Counted from the stretch's first letter, positions 51,098 through 60,677 are shown. The stretch is DNA of 64,000 bases from Streptomyces nodosus (GCF_008704995.1 NZ_CP023747.1:5423501-5487500); one strand, 5' to 3'. The notes: generated from the sequence alone by a model not told the origin. Program-made: numbers and translations.

Positions 51098-51439
51098 TGC
51101 TCACCATTCCCTTGCCGGACCCGGGGTGTTCGCCCGCCGCCCCGTGTCAGGCGGGCGCCTGGCCGCCGCGCGATACTACTGACTTGGCGGGAGCGCGGTG
51201 GGCGGTAGGGTGCCGGGAGGCTCGCGCGACGACCCGCGAACGAGGCCGGGAAACCAGGGTAATTCGTGCGAGGCACACCCGCGCGGCGCTGGTCGACCGG
51301 CTTCCGGCGGGTGGGTCGGGCACCGGCCACGGAGTACACCGGCAAACCGTCGCAGAAACTTCACATCGCCCGTGCGACGCCGTCACCGGTACGCACCGCC
51401 ACCAGCAGACACATCACCATCACTGAGGGGGATCAGCAG

Positions 51440-52957
51440 GTGAGCACCACGGCCACCGCGAGCGGCGGGCCCGGGACCACCCTTCCTTCCGGAGCCCCGT
51501 CCGGTGTCGGAACGGGACTCGGTTTCTGCCGCGTCACCATCGTCGCGCCCGACAGCCGCATCGACGTGGCACTGCCCGACGACGTCCCGGTCGCCGACAT
51601 CTACCCGGAGATCCTGCGGCTCTCCCAGCAGAGCCCCGCCGAGAGCGCCCCGGTCGGCTACCACCTCGTACGCCGCGACGGCACCGTCCTCGACAGCTCC
51701 CGCTCGTTCGCCGCCCAGCGGATCCTGGACGGCGAACTCCTCACCCTGCGTCCCTTCGCCGAGTCCCTGCCGCCCGCCGTCTTCGACGACGTCTCGGAGG
51801 CGGTCGCGTCCGCGGTCACCCGGCGGCACACGCTGTGGAGCGGGGACCTCACCCGGGCCGCGGGCCTCGCCGGCGGAGGAGTGCTGCCCACGCTGCTCGC
51901 CTTCGTCGCCTGGTCCGCGGACCCGCGGCACGACATGCACGGACTGCCCGGCATCCTCGCCGCGGTCGCAGGAGTCCTCCTGGTCGTCCTCGCCGCCGTC
52001 CGCGCCCGTGTCTACGACGACCGGGGCTCCGCCGTCGCACTCGGCCTGGGCGCCCTGTCCAACATGGGCGTCGCGGGCAGCGGGCTGGTCCCCCTGGCCG
52101 ACGGGCAGGGCATCGGCAAGCTGCAGTTCCTGCTCGCCTGCGCGGCGGTCCTGATCGCCTCGGTCGTCCTCACCGTGTGCTCCCCGAGCGGCGACGGCCC
52201 CTTCGTGGCCTTCGTGTTCGCCTCGGCCGTCGCCCTGGTCGCCGTCTTCGCCGGGATCCTCGCGCACTGGACGCCCACCGAGGTGGCCGCCGTCTGCGCT
52301 CCCGTCGCCGTGGGCGCCCTCGCCTTCCTGCCCGGGCTGTCCATGCGGTTCGCCCGCCTCCCGATCGGTTTCGAGCCCCCGAGCAGCACCTCGCGCGGCG
52401 CGTACGACACCGAGTCCGCCCCGCACGAGCCGGTCGACGCCGAGCGGGTCGAGGCCCAGGCCCGCCGCGGTCATGAACTCCTCGTCGGCCTGGTGGGCGG
52501 CTGTGCGCTGCTCGCCGTCGGGGCAGCCGCGGTGCTCGGCTTCTCGGACGGCGTCTGGGCCCAGCTGCTCGCCCTCGCCACCGGCGTCGCACTGCTGATG
52601 CGCGCCCACCTCTTCCGCTACACGGCCCAGGTCGCCCCGGTCCTCGCCGCGGGCCTCGGTGCCCTGGTCCTGCTCGGCCTCGGCCTGGCCCTCAACCCGC
52701 CGGCGACCGTGATGCGGGAGGCGCTGACCGGGGACCGTGCGGCCCTGGACATCCGTACGATCTGGCTGGTCGCGGTGATCGCGGCGGCGTCGGCCGTGGT
52801 CACCGCGCTCGGCCTGATCCTGCCGCGCGGCGGTCTCACCCCGTTCTGGGGACGCTTCTTGGAGATCGCGGAGAGCTTCGTCCTGCTGACTCTGATCCCG
52901 CTGACCCTCGCCGTCTTCGATGTGTATATGGCGGCCAGGTCCATGACCAGCAAATGA
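51440..52957 (+). CDS. eccD: type VII secretion protein EccD
   Basis: This 505-residue core protein has an N-terminal ubiquitin-like (YukD-type) domain: LGFCRVTIVAPDSRIDVALP, VADIYPEIL and GTVLDSSRSFAAQRILDGEL. About eleven membrane helices follow from ~residue 140 onward (LPGILAAVAGVLLVVLAAV, GALSNMGVAGSGLVPL, and so on). EccD forms the transmembrane barrel of the T7SS complex. GTG start with GAGGGGGATCAGCAG upstream; longer frames from 51266 have no family support. It stands alone on the plus strand, divergent from eccC, and precedes rpsO. Confidence 0.9.
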   Translation: MSTTATASGGPGTTLPSGAPSGVGTGLGFCRVTIVAPDSRIDVALPDDVPVADIYPEILRLSQQSPAESAPVGYHLVRRDGTVLDSSRSFAAQRILDGELLTLRPFAESLPPAVFDDVSEAVASAVTRRHTLWSGDLTRAAGLAGGGVLPTLLAFVAWSADPRHDMHGLPGILAAVAGVLLVVLAAVRARVYDDRGSAVALGLGALSNMGVAGSGLVPLADGQGIGKLQFLLACAAVLIASVVLTVCSPSGDGPFVAFVFASAVALVAVFAGILAHWTPTEVAAVCAPVAVGALAFLPGLSMRFARLPIGFEPPSSTSRGAYDTESAPHEPVDAERVEAQARRGHELLVGLVGGCALLAVGAAAVLGFSDGVWAQLLALATGVALLMRAHLFRYTAQVAPVLAAGLGALVLLGLGLALNPPATVMREALTGDRAALDIRTIWLVAVIAAASAVVTALGLILPRGGLTPFWGRFLEIAESFVLLTLIPLTLAVFDVYMAARSMTSK

Positions 52958-53164
52958 CGTCGGGCAAAGGTCCCGTTCTGCCCTGGTACCCTGTGTGACG
53001 GCCGTTCGTGTACGCATCCTCGGACCCTGCCCGAGACCCTCCGGGGTCACCTCGGGGATCCGGAGGTCGCGATCGGCTCGATCCCGCCACCCGAGTCACG
53101 GAAGCTTCCCTGAGACGAAGACCAGGGGCACTCGGTGGCACTCAGAAGACCACAAGGAGAACGC

Positions 53165-53452
53165 GTGTCGCTCGACGCCGCCACGAAGAAGCAGATCGTT
53201 GCCGATTTCGGTACCAAGGAGGGTGACACCGGCTCCCCCGAGGTCCAGGTCGCGCTGCTGTCCCGCCGGATCTCCGACCTGACCGAGCACCTCAAGACCC
53301 ACAAGCACGACCACCACTCCCGCCGTGGTCTGCTGATCCTGGTCGGTCAGCGTCGCCGCCTGCTGCAGTACCTGGCCAAGAAGGACATCCAGCGCTTCCG
53401 TGTGCTGGTCGACCGCCTCGGCATCCGCCGTGGCGCGGCCGGCGCCCGGTAA
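53165..53452 (+). CDS. rpsO: 30S ribosomal protein S15
   Basis: This 95-residue ribosomal protein S15 has the standard motifs GDTGSPEVQVALLSRRIS, HKHDHHSRRGLLILVGQRRR and FRVLVDRLGIR. GTG start with AAGGAG upstream; the family begins at Ser-Leu-Asp, fixing the start. It is co-located with pnp, the common bacterial arrangement, with a hairpin between. Confidence 0.96.
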   Translation: MSLDAATKKQIVADFGTKEGDTGSPEVQVALLSRRISDLTEHLKTHKHDHHSRRGLLILVGQRRRLLQYLAKKDIQRFRVLVDRLGIRRGAAGAR

Positions 53453-53464
53453 GACGCGGTGAAG

Positions 53465-53498
53465 GGGAGCGGTTCCTGCTGAAGACGGGACCGCTCCC
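53465..53498 (+). terminator. rpsO hairpin terminator / processing site
   Basis: A 9-bp stem GGGAGCGGT with its complement ACCGCTCCC and a TTTGCTG tail, 13 bases after rpsO. In Streptomyces the rpsO–pnp junction is known for readthrough and RNase III cleavage; this hairpin is the candidate. Confidence 0.75.
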
Positions 53499-53788
53499 TT
53501 TGCTGTACGTGCGGACTGTCACCACCGCTTTGTAGGGTGGTAGCACAACGCCATACGAACAACTCCATACGAACCACATCGTGTGGACGGCGCCCGATCA
53601 CCGGACGCCGCCCCGCACACCGAACGAGGAGAAGCGCACCTTGCCGCCGCCGGTCCTCGGTAGTGGCCCCCGGGAGAAGAACCCCGGGTGCTTCGATCGA
53701 AGACCGGCCCGCACAGGACGGCGCGCTTCTCCGCCACCGTCCCCCTGCCACACGGGCAGCCCGGGACGAAGACGAGGAGAAAACGCTG
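53499..53788 (+). promoter_or_regulatory. pnp leader with hairpins
   Basis: About 290 bp with no gene. It contains a nested stem, GCCGGTC (53649–53655) with GACCGGC (53702–53708), around a CCCCGGG/CCCGGGG hairpin. This structured leader fits known PNPase autocontrol through its mRNA leader, but the mechanism here is inferred. Confidence 0.5.
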
Positions 53789-56011
53789 GTGGAGAACGAG
53801 ACCCACTACGCCGAGGCCGTCATCGACAACGGCTCCTTCGGCACCCGCACGATCCGCTTCGAGACGGGCCGCCTGGCCAGGCAGGCCGCCGGCTCCGCCG
53901 TCGCGTACCTGGACGACGACACGATGGTCCTCTCGGCCACGACGGCGTCCAAGAACCCCAAGGACCAGCTCGACTTCTTCCCGCTGACGGTCGACGTCGA
54001 GGAGCGGATGTACGCGGCCGGGAAGATCCCCGGTTCGTTCTTCCGCCGTGAGGGCCGCCCCTCCGAGGACGCCATCCTCACCTGCCGTCTCATCGACCGT
54101 CCGCTGCGCCCCTCCTTCAAGAAGGGCCTGCGCAACGAGATCCAGGTCGTCGCCACGATCATGGCGCTCAACCCCGACCACCTGTACGACGTCGTGGCGA
54201 TCAACGCCGCGTCCGCGTCCACGCAGCTGGCCGGTCTGCCCTTCTCCGGCCCGATCGGCGGCGTCCGCGTCGCGCTGATCAACGGCCAGTGGGTCGCCTT
54301 CCCGACGCACAGCGAGCTCGAGGACGCCGTCTTCGACATGGTCGTCGCGGGTCGTGCCCTGGAGGACGGCGACGTCGCGATCATGATGGTCGAGGCCGAG
54401 GCCACCGACCGCACCATCACCCTGGTGCAGGGCGGCGCCGAGGCGCCCACCGAGGAGGTCGTCGCCGCCGGTCTCGAGGCCGCGAAGCCCTTCATCAAGG
54501 TGCTCTGCAAGGCCCAGGCGGACCTCGCCGCCAAGGCCGCCAAGCCGACCGCCGAGTTCCCGATCTTCCTCGACCACGAGGACGACGTCCTGGAGGCGCT
54601 GAGCGCCGCGGTCCGCCCCGAGCTGACCCAGGCGCTCACCATCGCCGGCAAGCAGGAGCGCGAGTCCGAGCTGGACCGCGTCAAGCAGCTCGCCGCCGAG
54701 AAGCTCCTGCCGGAGTTCGAGGGCCGCGAGAAGGAGATCTCCGCCGCGTACCGCTCGCTGACCAAGACCCTGGTCCGTGAGCGTGTCATCAAGGAGAAGA
54801 AGCGCATCGACGGCCGCGGTGTCACCGACATCCGCACCCTGGCCGCCGAGGTCGAGGCCATCCCGCGGGTGCACGGCTCGGCCCTGTTCGAGCGTGGCGA
54901 GACCCAGATCCTGGGCGTCACCACCCTGAACATGCTGCGCATGGAGCAGCAGCTCGACACCCTCTCCCCGGTGACGCGCAAGCGCTACATGCACAACTAC
55001 AACTTCCCGCCGTACTCCACGGGTGAGACCGGTCGCGTCGGCTCCCCGAAGCGCCGCGAGATCGGCCACGGCGCCCTGGCCGAGCGCGCGCTCCTCCCGG
55101 TGCTGCCCCCGCGCGAGGAGTTCCCGTACGCGATCCGTCAGGTCTCCGAGGCCCTCGGTTCCAACGGTTCGACGTCCATGGGCTCGGTCTGCGCCTCCAC
55201 CATGTCGCTGCTGAACGCCGGTGTGCCGCTGAAGGCCCCCGTCGCCGGTATCGCCATGGGTCTGATCTCCCAGGAGATCGACGGTGAGACGCACTATGTG
55301 ACGCTGACCGACATCCTCGGTGCCGAGGACGCCTTCGGCGACATGGACTTCAAGGTCGCCGGCACCAAGGAGTTCGTGACCGCCCTCCAGCTCGACACCA
55401 AGCTGGACGGCATCCCGGCCTCCGTGCTGGCCGCGGCCCTCAAGCAGGCCCGCGACGCCCGCCTCCACATCCTCGATGTGATGATGGAGGCCATCGACCG
55501 GCCCGACGAGATGTCCCCGCACGCCCCGCGGATCATCACCGTCAAGATCCCGGTCGACAAGATCGGTGAGGTCATCGGCCCCAAGGGCAAGATGATCAAC
55601 CAGATCCAGGAGGACACCGGCGCCGAGATCACGATCGAGGACGACGGCACGATCTACATCGGTGCCGCCGACGGCCCGTCCGCCGAGGCCGCCCGCACCA
55701 CGATCAACAGCATCGCCAACCCGACCATGCCGGAGGTCGGCGAGCGCTACCTGGGCACGGTCGTGAAGACGACCACCTTCGGTGCGTTCGTCTCCCTGCT
55801 GCCGGGCAAGGACGGCCTGCTGCACATCTCGCAGATCCGCAAGCTCGCCGGCGGCAAGCGCGTGGAGAACGTCGAGGACGTGGTCGGCGTGGGCCAGAAG
55901 GTCCAGGTCGAGATCGCCGAGATCGACTCCCGCGGCAAGCTCTCCCTCATCCCCGTGATCGAGGGAGAGGACGAGGACGGCGAGGCGAAGAAGGACGACA
56001 CCGACAAGTGA
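53789..56011 (+). CDS. pnp: polynucleotide phosphorylase / guanosine pentaphosphate synthetase
   Basis: This 740-residue 3'-5' phosphorolytic exoribonuclease has a first RNase PH core with KIPGSFFRREGRPSEDAILT, a helical linker, then a second core with GTGETGRVGSPKRREIGHG-like residues (GETGRVGSPKRREIGHGALA) and GSNGSTSMGSVCAS. A KH domain (KIGEVIGPKGKMINQIQEDT) and an S1 domain (GERYLGTVVKTTTFGAFVSL) complete it. The length equals Streptomyces homologues. GTG start with GACGAGGAGA nearby. The M16 peptidase start overlaps its stop (GTGA). Confidence 0.96.
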   Translation: MENETHYAEAVIDNGSFGTRTIRFETGRLARQAAGSAVAYLDDDTMVLSATTASKNPKDQLDFFPLTVDVEERMYAAGKIPGSFFRREGRPSEDAILTCRLIDRPLRPSFKKGLRNEIQVVATIMALNPDHLYDVVAINAASASTQLAGLPFSGPIGGVRVALINGQWVAFPTHSELEDAVFDMVVAGRALEDGDVAIMMVEAEATDRTITLVQGGAEAPTEEVVAAGLEAAKPFIKVLCKAQADLAAKAAKPTAEFPIFLDHEDDVLEALSAAVRPELTQALTIAGKQERESELDRVKQLAAEKLLPEFEGREKEISAAYRSLTKTLVRERVIKEKKRIDGRGVTDIRTLAAEVEAIPRVHGSALFERGETQILGVTTLNMLRMEQQLDTLSPVTRKRYMHNYNFPPYSTGETGRVGSPKRREIGHGALAERALLPVLPPREEFPYAIRQVSEALGSNGSTSMGSVCASTMSLLNAGVPLKAPVAGIAMGLISQEIDGETHYVTLTDILGAEDAFGDMDFKVAGTKEFVTALQLDTKLDGIPASVLAAALKQARDARLHILDVMMEAIDRPDEMSPHAPRIITVKIPVDKIGEVIGPKGKMINQIQEDTGAEITIEDDGTIYIGAADGPSAEAARTTINSIANPTMPEVGERYLGTVVKTTTFGAFVSLLPGKDGLLHISQIRKLAGGKRVENVEDVVGVGQKVQVEIAEIDSRGKLSLIPVIEGEDEDGEAKKDDTDK

Positions 56012-57387
56012 CGTCCCGTGGCTTCAAGGCGACGGCCCGCACCTCCTCGGAGGCGCGGGCCGTCGCCCGTACCCAAACCCTGATCAAAGGAATGAACGGC
56101 ATCGGTACGGTCCGTAAGACGGTCCTCCCGGGCGGCCTGCGCGTCGTCACCGAGACGCTGCCCTCGGTGCGCTCCGCCACCTTCGGCATCTGGGCGCATG
56201 TCGGCTCCCGCGACGAGACGCCCTCCCTGAACGGCGCCACGCACTATCTGGAGCACCTGCTCTTCAAGGGCACCGGCCGCAGGAGCGCCCTGGACATCTC
56301 CGCCGCGATCGACGCGGTCGGCGGCGAGATGAACGCGTTCACGGCGAAGGAGTACACCTGCTACTACGCACGGGTGCTCGACACCGACCTGCCGCTCGCC
56401 ATCGACGTCGTCTGCGACATGCTCACCGGCTCGCTGATCCTCGAGGAGGACGTCGACGTCGAGCGGGGCGCGATCCTCGAGGAGATCGCGATGACGGAGG
56501 ACGACCCAGGCGACTGTGTGCACGACCTGTTCGCGCACACCATGTTCGGTGACAATCCGCTGGGCCGCCCGGTCCTCGGCACCGTCGACACCGTCAACGC
56601 CCTCACCGCCGACCGCATCCGCCGTTTCTACAAGAAGCACTACGACCCCACTCATCTGGTGGTCGCCTGCGCCGGCAACATCGACCACAACAAGGTCGTG
56701 CGCCAGGTGCGCGCCGCCTTCGAGAAGGCCGGCGCGCTCACCCGGACCGACGCCACCCCCATCGCCCCGCGCGAGGGGCGCCGTGCCCTGCGCACGGCCG
56801 GACGGGTCGAACTGCTCAGCCGCAAGACCGAACAGGCGCATGTCGTCCTCGGCATGCCCGGCCTGGGCCGCACCGACGACCGCCGCTGGGCCCTCGGCGT
56901 GCTGAACACCGCCCTCGGCGGCGGCATGTCCTCCCGGCTGTTCCAGGAGGTGCGGGAGAAGCGCGGCCTGGCCTACAGCGTGTACTCGTACACCTCGGGC
57001 TTCGCCGACTGCGGCCTCTTCGGGGTGTACGCGGGCTGCCGTCCCGGCCAGGTGCACGATGTGCTCAAGATCTGCCGCGACGAGCTCGACCAGGTCGCCG
57101 AGAACGGACTGTCCGACGAGGAGATCGCCCGTGCCGTCGGCCAGCTGCGGGGCTCCACGGTCCTCGGCCTCGAGGACACGGGCGCGCTGATGAACCGTAT
57201 CGGCAAGAGCGAGCTGTGCTGGGGCGACCAGATGTCGGTCGACGACATGCTGGCCCGGATAGCCGCGGTGACCCCGGACGACGTACGGTCCGTGGCCCGG
57301 GACATCCTGGGACAGCGGCCCTCGCTCTCGGTCATCGGCCCGCTCAAGGACAGGCATGCCGCCCGTCTGCACGACGCGGTCGCCTAA
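56008..57387 (+). CDS. M16 family zinc metallopeptidase (processing-peptidase-like)
   Basis: This 459-residue pitrilysin-family protein has an inverted zinc motif HYLEH (His79, Glu82, His83), with the third ligand expected in the EEIAMTEDDPGDCVHD helix ~75 residues on. The C-terminal half has TALGGGMSSRLFQEVREKRG and YSVYSYTSGF, typical of mitochondrial-processing-peptidase relatives. No signal peptide is seen. The GTG start overlaps the pnp stop, so it is translationally coupled to pnp; dapB follows 30 bp later. Substrates are unknown. Confidence 0.93.
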   Translation: MTSRGFKATARTSSEARAVARTQTLIKGMNGIGTVRKTVLPGGLRVVTETLPSVRSATFGIWAHVGSRDETPSLNGATHYLEHLLFKGTGRRSALDISAAIDAVGGEMNAFTAKEYTCYYARVLDTDLPLAIDVVCDMLTGSLILEEDVDVERGAILEEIAMTEDDPGDCVHDLFAHTMFGDNPLGRPVLGTVDTVNALTADRIRRFYKKHYDPTHLVVACAGNIDHNKVVRQVRAAFEKAGALTRTDATPIAPREGRRALRTAGRVELLSRKTEQAHVVLGMPGLGRTDDRRWALGVLNTALGGGMSSRLFQEVREKRGLAYSVYSYTSGFADCGLFGVYAGCRPGQVHDVLKICRDELDQVAENGLSDEEIARAVGQLRGSTVLGLEDTGALMNRIGKSELCWGDQMSVDDMLARIAAVTPDDVRSVARDILGQRPSLSVIGPLKDRHAARLHDAVA

Positions 57388-57417
57388 GTTCTCCACCTCG
57401 AGCAAGGAATCAGGAAC

Positions 57418-58170
57418 ATGAGCAAGCTGCGTGTGGCGGTCCTCGGCGCCCGGGGCCGGATCGGTTCGGAGGCGGTACGGGCCGTCGAAGCCGCCGAGGA
57501 CATGGAACTGGTCGCCGCCCTGGGCAGGGGCGACCGGCTGGAGACCCTGGTGGAGGCCGGCGCCCAGGTCGTGGTCGAGCTGACCACCCCGGCCTCGGTG
57601 ATGGGCAACCTCGACTTCTGCGTGCGGCACGGCATCCATGCGGTGGTGGGCACCACCGGCTGGACCGAGGAGCGCCTGGCGCAGCTGAGGGGCCTGCTGG
57701 ACCAGTCCCCGGAGACGGGTGTGCTGATCGCCCCGAACTTCTCCATCGGCGCCGTGCTGACCATGAAGTTCGCCGAGGTGGCCGCGCCGTACTTCGAGTC
57801 CGTCGAGGTCATCGAGCTGCACCACCCCGACAAGGTGGACGCCCCCAGCGGCACCGCCGCGCGCACCGCCCAGCTCATCGCCGCCGCACGGGAGCGGGCC
57901 GACAGGGGCCCGGCACCGGATGCCACGGTGACGGCCCTGGAGGGCGCCCGCGGCGCCCGGGTCGACGGTGTCCCGGTGCACTCCGTCCGGCTGCGCGGGC
58001 TGCTCGCCCATCAGGAGGTGCTGCTGGGCGGCGAGGGGGAGACCCTCACCATCCGCCATGACTCGCTGCACCACAGCAGCTTCATGCCGGGCATCCTGCT
58101 CGGCGCCCGCCGCGTCGTCACCACTCCGGGCCTGACCTTCGGCCTGGAACACTTCCTCGACCTGAAGTAG
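57418..58170 (+). CDS. dapB: 4-hydroxy-tetrahydrodipicolinate reductase
   Basis: This 250-residue enzyme of the diaminopimelate/lysine pathway has a Rossmann N-terminus VAVLGARGRIGSEAVRAVE. AVVGTTGWTEE follows, then the catalytic segment IELHHPDKVDAPSGTAARTA (His pair and Lys). The end reads SFMPGILLGARRV. ATG after CAAGGAATCAGGAAC. It is in an operon-like run with pnp, the M16 peptidase and the membrane protein that starts five bases later. Confidence 0.96.
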   Translation: MSKLRVAVLGARGRIGSEAVRAVEAAEDMELVAALGRGDRLETLVEAGAQVVVELTTPASVMGNLDFCVRHGIHAVVGTTGWTEERLAQLRGLLDQSPETGVLIAPNFSIGAVLTMKFAEVAAPYFESVEVIELHHPDKVDAPSGTAARTAQLIAAARERADRGPAPDATVTALEGARGARVDGVPVHSVRLRGLLAHQEVLLGGEGETLTIRHDSLHHSSFMPGILLGARRVVTTPGLTFGLEHFLDLK

Positions 58171-58175
58171 CCGCC

Positions 58176-58628
58176 ATGCGCGCCAAGATCACCTACGCCG
58201 TCACGGCCGTCGTCCTGGTCTTCTACTTCGTCCTGGTCGGCAGCCGGGGCGTGTTCCTGATCCAGAACGGCACCCCGCTCACCGTCTCCTTCGGTGTCGC
58301 GGTGCTGATCCTGCCGGTCATCGGCGTCTGGTTCCTGTGGAAGAACACGCAGTTCGTGCACCGGGCCAACCGGCTCGCCGCCGAACTGGACGCCGAGGGC
58401 GGCCTGCCTCCGGACGAGCTGAGGCGGACCCCCGGCGGTCGGATCGACCGCGACTCGGCCGACGAGGTCTTCGCCAGGCGCAAGGCGGAGACGGAGGCGG
58501 CCCCGGACGACTGGCGCAGCTGGTTCCGGCTGGCGATCGCCTATCACGACGCCCGGGACACGCCGCGCGCCCGCAAGGCGATGCAGCGGGCGATCGCCCT
58601 GCACGACGGGAGGACGGCCGAGGCCTGA
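58176..58628 (+). CDS. two-span membrane protein with C-terminal TPR-like helix pair
   Basis: This 150-residue protein has two membrane helices (~6–30 and ~37–58: VLILPVIGVWFLWKNTQF). A cytosolic part follows, ending in DWRSWFRLAIAYHDARDTPRARKAMQRAI, which reads like a single TPR-type helix pair. I do not know its function. It follows dapB by five bases and ends before a bidirectional terminator. Confidence 0.82.
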   Translation: MRAKITYAVTAVVLVFYFVLVGSRGVFLIQNGTPLTVSFGVAVLILPVIGVWFLWKNTQFVHRANRLAAELDAEGGLPPDELRRTPGGRIDRDSADEVFARRKAETEAAPDDWRSWFRLAIAYHDARDTPRARKAMQRAIALHDGRTAEA

Positions 58629-58713
58629 TCTCCGCGGGCTCCCGGCCGTTGATCTTCAGGAGCTGCCCTCCCGGGGCCGGACGCGGTGTCACGCGGTGTC
58701 CCATGGGGTCGAC

Positions 58714-58769
58714 GACATGACGAGGGGGCCGCCCCGCTCCGTACGGCGGGACGGCCCCCTCGTCATGTC
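58714..58769. terminator. bidirectional terminator
   Basis: An 18-bp perfect stem GACATGACGAGGGGGCCG with a 20-base loop between convergent genes. Confidence 0.88.
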
Positions 58770-58781
58770 CGGTCGGGCCGG

Positions 58782-59354
58782 TCAGTGGCGGCAGTACTCC
58801 GCGGCCCATGCCTCCACCGTGTCCGCCGCCCGGTCGAAGGACTCCGAACGGCCCAGGAAGTCGGCGTTGTGTGTGGTCAGCAGCGGCGGCGGCTCCTGGG
58901 AGGCGCGGCTCTTGCGGGCCAGGATCAGCGCCTGCCCCTGCACCGTGCGGGGCAGACCGAACCAGCGCACCGGCTGCTGCGCCGTCCGCACCGCGGTGAT
59001 CTGCTCCCAGGGCGTCGTCCGGGTGCCGAAGAAGCCCACCCGGCGCACTCCGCGGGAGCTCACCCAGACACCCATCCGCAGCAGCCGCAGGGCCCAGACG
59101 ACGCCCACCAGCGCGAGACCGAGGATCGTGCCGGCGTCGGACGGCGTCCCGGTGAGCGCGATGACGACCGCCGCGAAGAGCACGAACGAGGAGAGCAGCA
59201 GCAGGAGCGCCGCCCCGCCCACCCGCCAGGGGCCGGGGCGGTACGGGCGCCGCCAGCGCTCGTGGTCGTCGTGGGGCAGCTCGTCCGCTGCCTGCTCGGA
59301 AGCACGGTCGGCCGTCAGAAAGGGCAGGGGCACGCTGATCCTCACTCGGTCCAT
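58782..59354 (-). CDS. PH-domain-like membrane protein
   Basis: This 190-residue protein has a basic/acidic N-terminus (1–55) and two membrane helices (~58–80 and ~87–106). A bacterial PH-like domain follows: MGVWVSSRGVRRVGFFGTRT, TPWEQITAVRTAQQPVRWFG and a C-terminal helix SFDRAADTVEAWAAEYC. Such proteins are frequent in Streptomyces and of unknown role. ATG lacks a strong ribosome site; a GTG three codons later is possible. Confidence 0.8.
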   Translation of the reverse strand: MDRVRISVPLPFLTADRASEQAADELPHDDHERWRRPYRPGPWRVGGAALLLLLSSFVLFAAVVIALTGTPSDAGTILGLALVGVVWALRLLRMGVWVSSRGVRRVGFFGTRTTPWEQITAVRTAQQPVRWFGLPRTVQGQALILARKSRASQEPPPLLTTHNADFLGRSESFDRAADTVEAWAAEYCRH

Positions 59355-59458
59355 GGGGCTGTGCCCGGTGAGGCTATCGAGCCGTGTCCATGCCCACCAC
59401 CCTCGGGGTCCATGGAGGGCCTGCCCGCCGGTCGGGTCACCCCGGGCGGGCGGCAGGG

Positions 59459-59692
59459 TCAGCGCCCGTCGGACGCCTCGGAGTGCTGCGTCGCCGCGGG
59501 CGAGGGGTGCTGCATCGCCGGGGTGCCTATCACCAGGGCACCGACCAGCCCCGCGACGATGGTGAGCCCCAGCAGCCAGCGCCCGGCCAGCTGGCCGGGG
59601 GTGGCCCGACGGCGCGGCGGGGGAGTGACATTGCTGCGGAAGGAGTCCGCTTCGGCGAGGAAGGCGAACGGAACGGGCTCGCGACGGGACAT
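59459..59692 (-). CDS. small single-span membrane protein
   Basis: This 77-residue protein has a basic N-terminus (RREPVPFAFLAEADSFRSNV), then PPPRRRATPG, one membrane helix (~37–58: WLLGLTIVAGLVGALVIGTP) and a Ser/His-rich tail. AAGGAGA nine bases before the ATG supports expression. Family unknown. It shares direction with the PH-like gene and is divergent from thyX. Confidence 0.75.
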   Translation of the reverse strand: MSRREPVPFAFLAEADSFRSNVTPPPRRRATPGQLAGRWLLGLTIVAGLVGALVIGTPAMQHPSPAATQHSEASDGR

Positions 59693-59936
59693 GGCGGCGT
59701 CTCTCCTTCGGGGCCGTAGGGAGCAGCTGTCGGGGGACCGGGGTCAGGAACGGTGACACGAACGAATCATCGTCATCCGGACAGACGAACAGGCAGCGCG
59801 AAAAGTGCCCTCTTTCATCGATTTCGCGGAAGTTCGCCGACGAGTTGTCGAGGCCCGGTACCGAACACCAGGTCGTGGCGGCCGGGGCCGTAAAGTGGGC
59901 GCCGCCCGAGCCTGTGATGGGAAGGACCCCCACCCC

Positions 59937-60677
59937 GTGACCGACGATCCCGTCGACGACCTCAAGCCCAGCTTCCGCAGCGATGTCACCGTCGAACTGG
60001 TCAAGCACAGCGCGGCCGACTCCGACGTGCTGTGGGCCGCCCGTGTCTCCACCGCCGGGGAGCAGTCCCTGGACGAGCTGAAGAAGGACCCCGAGCGGTC
60101 CAAGGGCCTGATCAACTACCTGATGCGGGACCGGCACGGAAGCCCCTTCGAGCACAACTCGATGACCTTCTTCATCAGCGCCCCGATCTTCGTCTTCCGC
60201 GAGTTCATGCGGCATCGGGTGGGCTGGTCGTACAACGAGGAGAGCGGCCGCTACCGCGAGCTCCAGCCGGTCTTCTACGTCCCCGCCGAGTCCCGCAAGC
60301 TGGTCCAGGAGGGCCGCCCCGGGAAGTACCGCTTCGTCGAGGGCACCCGGGCGCAGCAGGAACTGGTCGGCCGTGCGATGGAGGACGCCTATGTGCACGC
60401 GTACGAGGCGTACCAGGAGATGCTCGCCGCCGGTGTCGCCCGTGAGGTCGCCCGCTCGGTCCTGCCGGTCGGTCTTTTCTCCTCCATGTACGCCACCTGC
60501 AACGCTCGCTCGCTGATGCACTTCCTCGGCCTGCGCACCCAGCACGAGCTGGCCCAGGTGCCGTCCTTCCCGCAGCGGGAGATCGAGATGGTCGGCGAGC
60601 GGATGGAGGCGCTGTGGGCCGAGCTCATGCCGCTCACCCATGCCGCCTTCAACACCAATGGCCGTATCGCCCCGTAG
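59937..60677 (+). CDS. thyX: flavin-dependent thymidylate synthase
   Basis: This 246-residue enzyme makes dTMP from dUMP using FAD and methylene-tetrahydrofolate. The signature RHRVGWSYNEESGRY lies at ~92–106 (RHR plus the Ser/Asn/Glu positions), preceded by RHGSPFEHNSMTFFISAPIF. NARSLMHFLGLR near the C-terminus binds nucleotide. GTG start with GGAAGGA upstream. It lies between dapB and dapA with its own terminator. Confidence 0.96.
   Translation: MTDDPVDDLKPSFRSDVTVELVKHSAADSDVLWAARVSTAGEQSLDELKKDPERSKGLINYLMRDRHGSPFEHNSMTFFISAPIFVFREFMRHRVGWSYNEESGRYRELQPVFYVPAESRKLVQEGRPGKYRFVEGTRAQQELVGRAMEDAYVHAYEAYQEMLAAGVAREVARSVLPVGLFSSMYATCNARSLMHFLGLRTQHELAQVPSFPQREIEMVGERMEALWAELMPLTHAAFNTNGRIAP

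Noticed and set aside
47564..51208. Long plus-strand frames opposite eccC
   Set aside because: Shadow frames; eccC has three Walker motifs and a good start.
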